The notes beneath the pieces are model-generated. The model was not told the DNA's origin and searched no databases. It saw nothing but the letters and a program-made list of their open reading frames with translations. A stretch of DNA of 64,000 nt from Kappaphycus alvarezii (lineage: Eukaryota > Rhodophyta > Florideophyceae > Gigartinales > Solieriaceae). The position numbers and the translations under genes were made by a program. Of this stretch, positions 56,660-64,000 are shown in pieces; within the stretch, counting starts at the first letter, position 1, and each line of letters begins with the position of its first letter. The stretch spans positions 2,356,001-2,420,000 of the forward strand of contig NADL03000748.1 in the NCBI GenBank assembly GCA_002205965.3. The letters run 5' to 3'.

Positions 56660-59510
56660 TGTCTAAGCAAGGGCGTGTTTTTGAGTTATTTTAAGTGATG
56701 AGGTGACCCGCACTATTAGTTGGGCTTACACTGCAGTATTAATGCTTCAATTGCTTTAAGTGTAAAATTGTCGTATAATTTCATTCGGAGTCATTTTCTT
56801 TCCATTTAGGATGTACAATACCCTGTTAACCAGAGTATAGATCATTCAAACTTTTTAATATAGTTTTCACCGTTGACTCAATAGATTTAATTTTTTTTAA
56901 AATTTCATCACTAGATTTTGAGTTAGTTCGAATCAGTGCAATGTCGAGTACTTCCAGGCAGCAGTGTATCTCAGCACTTCTTTCCCAATTGAATAGTAAA
57001 TTTCAACTGTAGCTGGAAAAATTATGTATGGGACCGAGCGAAGTCCCGTTTACTGATGAATTCTTTTTAACTTCTTGTTAGATTACGAACCATCTTTACG
57101 CGCTTAGCGTGACAACAAATACAAATTTTTATGGAAAAAATATGGTAAAATTTCGAAGATTAAGAAAGTCGAAAATTTTGAGATGGTCCGAAGTTATCAC
57201 CAACTGTTTTCAGTAAGAAGTGAAATGCCGAATTCCGGTTTACCAGAGACTCTTCGGTCTTAACTCGATAAGATTGCGGTGAAAATGAAAATTATGCTTT
57301 TCAACAACTCCAAGCAAGCATGGTATACATCCCCAATTGGGGTAATGTTTTCGAGACGCAATCGTTGAAAAGATATTTTTCATTGCCAGTAGTCAAACTG
57401 TAACCTTTGATCTACCGATGTGTTATCAGAGAAGCATAGATGTGTGGACAAACATATATATTTTAATGTACTTATTGCATACCTCCGCGGTATATTTGCC
57501 CTTTAGAAAGATTTTTACTCTAAAATTGAGTCCTTAAAAAAGTACTCCTTTTTATATCATAAACTTAATGAAGTGAAAAAAACACTTTCCATTGAATAAA
57601 TAATTATAGTGTGGTGTAGATAATTTTAACTTATACAGACCCTTAGAATGTATTAGAAATACACCACAGGCGGTCTTGGACTCTCGATATACGTCATGAG
57701 GGTTTGTGAAAAAAAATTGGGGCAAGTGCGCCTTATAATTGCGTACGGAGCTCCATGGAGCTGTAAGTGAAGTTTATATGTACTCTACGGAGGTCAGCAG
57801 AGGTAAATAATATTTTAAACACCATTTGATGCATATTTGACTTTATTTTCTCAATAGGAATATAGTACAGTATCCGTCTACGAATACGCTGTAACTTTTA
57901 CGAAATCGATCAACTGCTTCCATTTTTTTATGTCTAAACTCAACAGTAGCGGTAACTATACATCAAAAAGATATGTAGTGAAGCACAAGAACTAGTAGTT
58001 GCAGATCGGAATTGAATTGAGCATTTTGACTATGCAATTTTAAAGCCATTAAATGTGAAAAGTAGCTTCTTTTCGTTCGTGAGAATCGCAATATCATTAA
58101 TTAGAAGTTTTCTGTACGATTCGGCTTGGGTCTTTCCAGTGAAATTAATTTCTGACTTAAGTGGCTTTAGTCTTTCCAATGAATTTAATTTCTGTACAGT
58201 ACTCGTCATATTTCCCAAGTATTTCCTATTTTTTTGAAGAATCCAATGAATCTTCCGTGATAAAGCTCTTATAACGATCAGGGTTGATTTAGATATAATA
58301 ATGAAGCATACATGTTACCGGGGCATCAAAGCTATCCAAGTTGTACCCACTTCGGATTTTTGCATGAAAAGTATTCGCATTACCTTGTTAATAGTTTTAT
58401 TTGTCAACTTAATGCCCGTAATTGATTTATCGCAGAGCTTTATGAAGACTGTATGCAATAATTGCTTCTTTTAGTCCTTTCTGCGGTAACGATGAAGCTT
58501 ATCTAACGGAAATTTGGAAATTTTCAGCATTATTCCTTTATAAATGAGTATATTTGTTTGGTCACCCAAGTTAAAACAGTGAAATATGTCGAAAAAATTT
58601 ACTCTTGCTCTGTGCGACAACTAGTGCCGACCTTGGATGTAATTTTTATTGTACGCATATCCTCTCTGAGACATGTATTGTATTCAAGGCCATTATCACC
58701 ATAGAGTGGTCATGGACTGATCGCACTATACATCGACATCAAAAGCTCGCCTTCTCCTTAAAACTCATATGCTATCTCTAATTCACTGTGCAGCATTTCG
58801 AAGGGTATTTTTGTGCGATCTAATACGACTAGGAGGCGTATGATACCATAAAAATCTTCGATAGAGTTCTTTACGAATTAGATGTTGTTTGAATCGCCAC
58901 GAAGAGATTCCTGCACCTGATGCAAGATATTAATATAAAGCTTATGGAATTTTTGATGCGCTTCAGATACTTCTAGTCCACTCCTGAAAATGCCGGAGAC
59001 GCGCAATGAAAATAGATAGCTCTTTTATTCGCTTGCCTCATGGTATAATAGCTTCTAATATTTGATCGTATCTGACGCTTTTTGAAGATCGAGGTGTACA
59101 TATCCAAGCCAGCAAAGAAAAATATCTAAATCAATTTCAACAGAGATTTGTGGAGGTACTGGTATCACCGTAGAAGTCAGGCCGTATTACCAATAATATG
59201 GAGAGCTAAAAGTGAACTTCTCATCCAGAAAGGGCAAGTGTAACTTCTATTCGGGTTCTATAAACCGCTTAGAAACATCGGATTCTACTTAACTTCCGTC
59301 TTTTTCATTGCGGGTTTCATCTTGAATGGAGTCACCAGTCTCAGTGATAGTGGGATCCTAGCATCTCATTTAGTAGGATACCCTGCGGCTCGCACCTAGA
59401 AAAAGTGAAGGAATCTAAAAAGATGTGTTATGATCTTTCACCTTGGTTTAAGTTTGTGGGTGAGCGTATTTATTTTATCATGCGTAAAAAAGTTGGTACT
59501 ACCTGAGCCA
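56660..59510. other. AT-rich block without recognisable genes
   Basis: Composition like 1-10.7 kb; open frames are at most about 62 codons. Nothing recognised. Confidence 0.5.
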
Positions 59511-59522
59511 CGATGGATCCTC

Positions 59523-59530
59523 TATATAAA
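59523..59530 (+). promoter_or_regulatory. TATA box
   Basis: TATATAAA, 63 bp before the ATG at 59593, the usual spacing for a short 5' leader. A 15-bp palindrome (GTTCGAGCCTCGAAC, 59547-59561) lies between it and the ATG. Confidence 0.55.
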
Positions 59531-59592
59531 GGATAGTCGGCGGGGGGTTCGAGCCTCGAACTGCCGGATAAGCCAGACCTAAACACACACAC

Positions 59593-60365
59593 ATGCCTCC
59601 TAACTTACAAAAGCACAAACGCGCCCATCACCAACACACACTTGCCCCAAAGCAATGGTATCCCTTATTGACTTGGAATTATGGTGTGTATACCGAAGTT
59701 CAAGGGCCTAATACTTATTATACTACCGGTGTCACTTGTCTCCCTGGACTTTCGGTGCCTATCTCCAAGTTCAAAGGGGTCAATACACTCATTGAAATCT
59801 ATACTCAAACCTTCGTGGTTGCTAAAGGGATAGTCGAAGGCAATGGAAGCCTTGAAGGACTCCAGAGGATCACAGCAGATACCAGAAACTACGATGCAGC
59901 GAGAGGGCTGCAGATCTGCTCAATAGGAAAGCCGGGGAGACCGGGGAGGAAATTAGTAGAGGAGACTCTCACATAACGGAGTACCTGCGGCACTCCCTCA
60001 TTGACGACGAAGCCGAGAAAGGTTCAGAAGAATACGAATCTGGACACAGGTCCGTACTCATCGGGTCTTCTTCACAGGCCTCCAGTCATTCGAAGCTGGC
60101 CCTTCGTTCTCCACAGAAGGCCACGCGTTCCTCACATCGTAAAACCGCCCTTGGATCCCCTTCTGCAACTACTTCTTCCCAAACCTACGCCCGGATCAAC
60201 CTCGTATGTTTTACCGCGTTCAAGTTCGTGACGAATCGTGAGAGTAGGGAGAGGAAGAGGAGGGGAAGAAGCCCAAATTTTATTGAGGAACCTGCGAATT
60301 CGAGTTTCTCAGTACAGGACAGTAGGCTATTCACGAGGCTGGTGAGAGTCACCAGAGGGCATCTC
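59593..60365 (+). CDS. Unidentified gene behind a TATA box
   Basis: The first frame (127 codons) reads MPPNLQKHKRAHHQHTLAPK, WYPLLTWNYGVYTEVQGPNT, TCLPGLSVPISKFKGVNTLI and ends GRKLVEETLT at 59976. A second frame continues at once with EEISRGDSHITEYLRHSLID, DEAEKGSEEYESGHRS, a Ser/Lys-rich part (ATRSSHRKTALGSPSATTSS) and ends VRVTRGHL near 60365, so one base is probably lost near 59950. Together about 255 residues. The N-terminal half alternates aromatic and glycine residues like a beta domain; the C-terminal half looks disordered. No family recognised. It could be a host gene or a transposon ORF. Confidence 0.45.
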
Positions 60366-60369
60366 TGAG

Positions 60370-61560
60370 GCAAAGGAAGAGGAAGGGTCCCCCGCGATGT
60401 ACCTCTTGCGATATCACTTCCGCCTAGGAGGTCGACGTACAAACCCACTTGTGCATAATCAAGTATCGCGGGAAACTTTCCTTTCTCGCCGAGAGAAAAC
60501 GTAACTAGATTTTTTAATTTTCTACTGCTAGGGCTAAAAAGAACAGAGAAAAAGGAAAAAAGAAAAAAAAGTAAAAACGAATAAAACTGAAAGCCGTTAG
60601 AAAGCGGTGCGAAAATAAAAGAAAGAACCAGAGAACTTCTAGTGTCTCACAAAAACCAGCGCTCATAAAGTAAGTAACGTAGCATGGGTCTGAAGACAGC
60701 CAGGCTCCGGTCGAAAATCCGTTTAATGTGAGAAAATCGAGAATTTTATCGCGAGATACAGTGGGGATACTAATACCCTAAAAATTAAAATTATTTATTA
60801 AATAAAGGTCCCAGTTCCACCCTTAAAGATTTGCATGTACTGTGATGAACGGGAGAGGGGAACATTTTAGTGTGTTCAAAAACCTGAACCATTCAGGTAG
60901 TGGTTGCACTAGAAGACTAAGGACATTTCCAGGCGACGGCTGAACCATCAACCACTCCAACAAGGACAAGGGGAACTAGAAGAAAATTCCACCATCCAAA
61001 TACGGGATCCAGACAGCTTGAAAAACTTCTAGTGTAAGCATGACAACATACAGACGACGACAACCACGACGAAGAAAACTCCGGACGAACTTGCGGACGG
61101 ACTGGCAGGGCTGCGCAGACCACGTTCCTTCGGAGACTGTAGCACAGACAGGAGGTTGAAAGGCGATAGGAAACAGCGAACTTTGAAAACCCTTCTCGAG
61201 TGGAAGAGCCGTCTTACACGTCTTTCCCAGGTCTTTCCACGTGCGCTGGGGGCGTGGGATGACAATACACTCGAAATAACCATCAGAAACAACGGTGCAG
61301 CGAGAGATCTTGAGTCATGGTTGTTCCGTCGCCAGGACATGCGAGCGGACATAGATCCGGCGCCCGCGCCAAGTTCAGCGCGGGCGCCGAGAGGAGTGAA
61401 AACAAAACTTGAGGTCAGTAAGATAGGGAGGACGGTGGGGACAGTAACATGCTCAATTTGCGTTGGTTGATCATACATACTGTGATGAAGGGCGTCAATA
61501 GATAAATCAGTTATTTTTTCAACAATGCTTGATCCGACTGAAGATTGCATGCCAATATTG
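60370..61560. other. Intergenic stretch, no firm gene
   Basis: Contains a 104-codon plus frame (61156-61470) and a 190-codon minus frame (61029-61601) that overlap; neither has a motif. About 25 bases near 61280 (CAGAAAC...GTGCAGCGAGAG) resemble 59890-59915, hinting at a shared repeat. Confidence 0.4.
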
Positions 61561-61562
61561 TG

Positions 61563-61653
61563 CAAATACTGTACTGTACAGTACAGTACAGTACTTTGCA
61601 TATATTGTAGGAACTGTACTGTACAGTAAAGTACAGTTCCTACAACGTATTTG
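61563..61653. repeat. Nested hairpin made of GTAC repeats
   Basis: Inner arms TTGTAGGAACTGTACT (61605-61620) and its exact complement (61630-61645) with a 9-base loop; outer arms CAAATAC (61563-61569) and GTATTTG (61647-61653). The interior is filled with TACTGTAC units. The TGTAGGA/TCCTACA tips resemble the LTR tips of the 13.7-kb element. Confidence 0.85.
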
Positions 61654-61788
61654 TAATCATCTTTACTTCAATAGGGAATTTACGGATACAGAATTCGGTT
61701 ATTAAATTGCAGAATTTCTGCAATACGTGTACACCTAGTAAACGAATTGCAGAAGTGGAATCATTGGGAATGACGGGAAATAGCAGAA

Positions 61789-63180
61789 ATGGGACGTTTT
61801 AGTGAAGTGGCGTGCGCAATGGTTTCCCGCAAGTCTCCAGAACTGTATTTAATGTTAGGACCTTATCAATCCAACGCACCAAAACCCAACCTGCTTCAAA
61901 AGGCAACCTACCTGCAACAGATCCGGAACAACCCCCCCTGCCGCAGGCCATGCTGCAACAACGTCAAACCGCACCTCTCAGCTCCCAACATGCAAAGCCG
62001 TCCCCATTCCCCACCGCTCCATGCCCCCGATCCTCCCACCGACACTAGTACCAGACCTGACGTAACTGACCAGCACACACCAACCAAACTGCTCCAAAAC
62101 GACCAGGGGTTATGCAATACTCTGATGTATGCCACACTTCCGCCACCTTCAAACGCTGCAAACACATCTCCATCGCAAGACACAACTTCACAGCCACCCA
62201 GAACACATCTCAAAAAAACAAAGCAATTTCCCATGCCATACAACACGGACATAACGCGAACTCAATGGAAGAGGTCTCAGACGACAATGCAGAACTAAAA
62301 ACAAGTGCTCACGATACATTTCAGGGGCGGGGTAGGAGATCTAAGGTTACATTCCAGGAGGACTTGGTCATCGTCAGGGAGGTGGCTGCCAGTAAGGCAC
62401 ATATTGCTCCAAATGGTACAACAAGGGAACGATTTGAAATAGCGGCTTCTAAAGCAAACGCCACTAAAAAGCTACAGAAAAACAGTAACATGGAAATCGA
62501 TACAGGACAGATATGTGCGCCTGCAGCGCAGGTTTGACAAACACGAACGCACAAAAAACTGATGAGTGGCATTGGGGGTGAGGTCGGCGAAATGGAAGAA
62601 CTACTCGCAAGTATGAAGGAAGACAGGGACGAAATTGCTGACGAGAAAAAGGCAAGGAGGGGGAGAGAGATTGAAAGGGAAAAAGAGAAAAAGGGGCTTG
62701 GTGCGGTGATCAGAAGTCGTGCAACAGAGAGGCATTCATCCGAAGAGAGAGCGTGAAACGCAAACGGACTGGATACCGGCGAGACAAGCTCTGTGGATAC
62801 CGTTGAGGACAATTATGTAAAATCACAACGCAAAAGAGCAAAAAATAGACTTTGAAATGCCCGAGGAGGCTGCTTTTGTGATAGCACTAGAGCGCGCGGA
62901 AAGCCAGCGTTTAAAATGGAACAGAGAAAGTTGGAATTCGATGAACGCCGGCTGAAAGAGGATATAGCGGAACGGAAACGAGCTCGGCAAGAGAGAAAAG
63001 AGGAGATGGAGGCCGCTGCTGAGGTAGAGCTGAAAAGAATGAAGTTGATGATGGATGCAATGGCCGCGCTTTTCAAAGAGAGCTCAAAAAATAAAACGGT
63101 TTCCACGAATTTTGTTTTGACGAATTCAGGAAAGAAGCGCAATCATTGGAGCTTTAATTGTTGGCATCCTTTGATTAGTA
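61789..63180 (+). pseudogene. SANT-like transposon protein with C-terminal coiled coil, copy 2
   Basis: A 169-codon first frame (MGRFSEVACAMVSRKSPELY) is Pro/Thr-rich and disordered. The next frames carry the SANT part, SKVTFQEDLVIVREVAASKA and TRERFEIAASKANATKK (62.36-62.48 kb), then RFDKHERTQKT, EVGEMEELLASMKEDRDEI (62.58-62.64 kb) and a Lys/Glu-rich coil. The end frame (62916-63200) is a long coiled coil, MEQRKLEFDERRLKEDIAER and ELKRMKLMMDAMAALFKES, the usual end of these proteins. Roughly 450 residues. Three or more frame changes, some possibly sequence errors. Function inferred: DNA-binding partner of the transposase encoded opposite at 63.23-64.0 kb. Confidence 0.7.
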
Positions 63181-63229
63181 GGTTGTGTTCACTCTTGTAG
63201 CTAGGTATTCTCCTAGGGAGGGAGGTTTG

Positions 63230-64000
63230 CACCGAAAGTAAAACGATGATTGATTTCTATAGAAGCACGTCCTTACGTTGCACAGCAGGATTGCAGATAT
63301 GTACAAAGTTCCAACCGGAAGCTGAACAACACGCATTTTTCTAGGGAATTCCTCAGTCGTCCAATAGGTTTTTCCTCTTTAAACATCCACTCTACTGTTA
63401 TTCTTCCTGATGCCATCACAGTGTTGAATGGGCTTTGGTCGGTTGTAAGAGAAGACCCGTTAATGGGATTTTACCAAGTAGGGTCTCCAGTTATAGCCGC
63501 TATCCCCATATATGCAAAAACCAGTATTAATAGCCTGTAGAACAGCCTCTAAATTTTCATCGAGTCCAGACCTAGAGAAGAGCGTCCATTCATGTCTTCG
63601 ACCCTCGAATGGGCTGAAGACATGCAGAAAAAAGCCGTCAGGGGATGTCACAGCCTGAAATTTTAACGCACGTTTACGTTGTGTCCGTTATAAGCACCGT
63701 CTGTAGAGCACCATCATTCGTATGGCGATTTCTAATACTATTCCGTCAATGAATCCAACACAGTTCGCTAATCCTTACGTTTTGTCTCTGATGGCGGGGG
63801 CATACCTTGCTGCATTTGTGTCGATGAGCTGTTGACTTGAAGTGCTTTTTATCAAGACTACCCATTTTGACACGAAGTCGTCTGCTGTTTCCCAGAATAT
63901 TTCAGATAACTGGGAGGAATACTTTCGAAACATGACTTCTAAATCTGTCCATCTCTGAGGTGATGATAAGCACTTGAGTAAAACACAGGTTGCGAGCATT
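63230..64000 (-). pseudogene. HARBI1-like DDE_Tnp_4 transposase, copy 2, cut by the window end
   Basis: Leftward from the window edge: MFRKYSSQLSEIFWET and RYAPAIRDKT (63.93-63.78 kb), then CVGFIDGIVLEI with the first catalytic Asp (about 63.74 kb), LKFQAVTSPDGFF, FSPFEGRRHEWTLFSRSGL, FCIYGDSGYNWRPYL with the second Asp (about 63.49 kb), and GRITVEWMFKEEKPIG with the Glu (about 63.38 kb). The whole DDE triad is readable, more than in copy 1, but over at least three frames. The N-terminal part lies beyond 64000. It faces the SANT-like gene tail to tail, as in copy 1 and as in the 15.7-kb Harbinger. Confidence 0.8.

Noticed and set aside
61029-61601. 190-codon minus-strand open frame
   Set aside because: No motif, partly built on the GTAC hairpin; overlaps an equally unsupported plus frame.
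1-64000. CRISPR array or prokaryotic operon
   Set aside because: No regularly spaced repeats with unique spacers, and the genes are eukaryotic (CDC73, THOC5).

Overview
The window looks like nuclear DNA of a multicellular eukaryote with intron-poor, closely packed genes set in transposon-rich DNA. A florideophyte red alga is my best guess. The reasons are the absence of visible introns in four recognisable housekeeping genes, short intergenic gaps, TATA-type promoters, and a transposon mix of chromovirus, PIF/Harbinger with SANT partners, pogo, mariner and non-LTR reverse transcriptase. This is inference; no species-diagnostic gene is present. Base composition is a mosaic: about 1-10.7, 35.4-36.3, 40.3-45.5 and 53-59.5 kb are AT-rich and nearly gene-free, while 12-35 kb is close to balanced.

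Layout. 1-10.7 kb: AT-rich, no gene seen. 10.7-11.2 kb: pogo-like transposase fragment. 13.67-18.14 kb: a small LTR element carrying only a gag-like ORF, with 116-bp LTRs and a CAAAT target duplication; a 2.4-kb PIF/Harbinger transposon sits inside one LTR. 18.86-21.5 kb: a membrane-anchored subtilisin-like protein whose catalytic serine is alanine. 22.3-25.6 kb: inverted and rearranged pieces of a non-LTR reverse transcriptase. 26.4-34.2 kb is a host gene island: CDC73 (+), a 4CXXC zinc-finger protein (-), a small ORF (+), an ABHD13-like hydrolase (-) and THOC5 (-). 34.8-35.4 kb: an unidentified ORF. 37.4-40.2 and 61.8-64.0 kb: two copies of a second Harbinger-like system, each a SANT/coiled-coil protein on + facing a DDE transposase on -. 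45.55-52.96 kb: a young Ty3/gypsy chromovirus inserted near the 3' end of a pogo/Tigger transposase gene that resumes at 52.96-54.4 kb. 55.5-56.65 kb: a Tc1/mariner remnant. 59.5-60.4 kb: an unknown gene with a good TATA box.

How the genes work together. CDC73 (PAF1 complex, transcription elongation) and THOC5 (THO/TREX, mRNA export) act on the same transcription and export path, and the 4CXXC protein is likely chromatin-linked; their closeness probably reflects general gene clustering, not an operon. 

Main caveat: almost every host gene is interrupted by single-base length changes, often in short homopolymers, while the encoded residues stay conserved. This looks more like uncorrected long-read sequence than gene death, so boundaries of host genes are given as spans over several frames.
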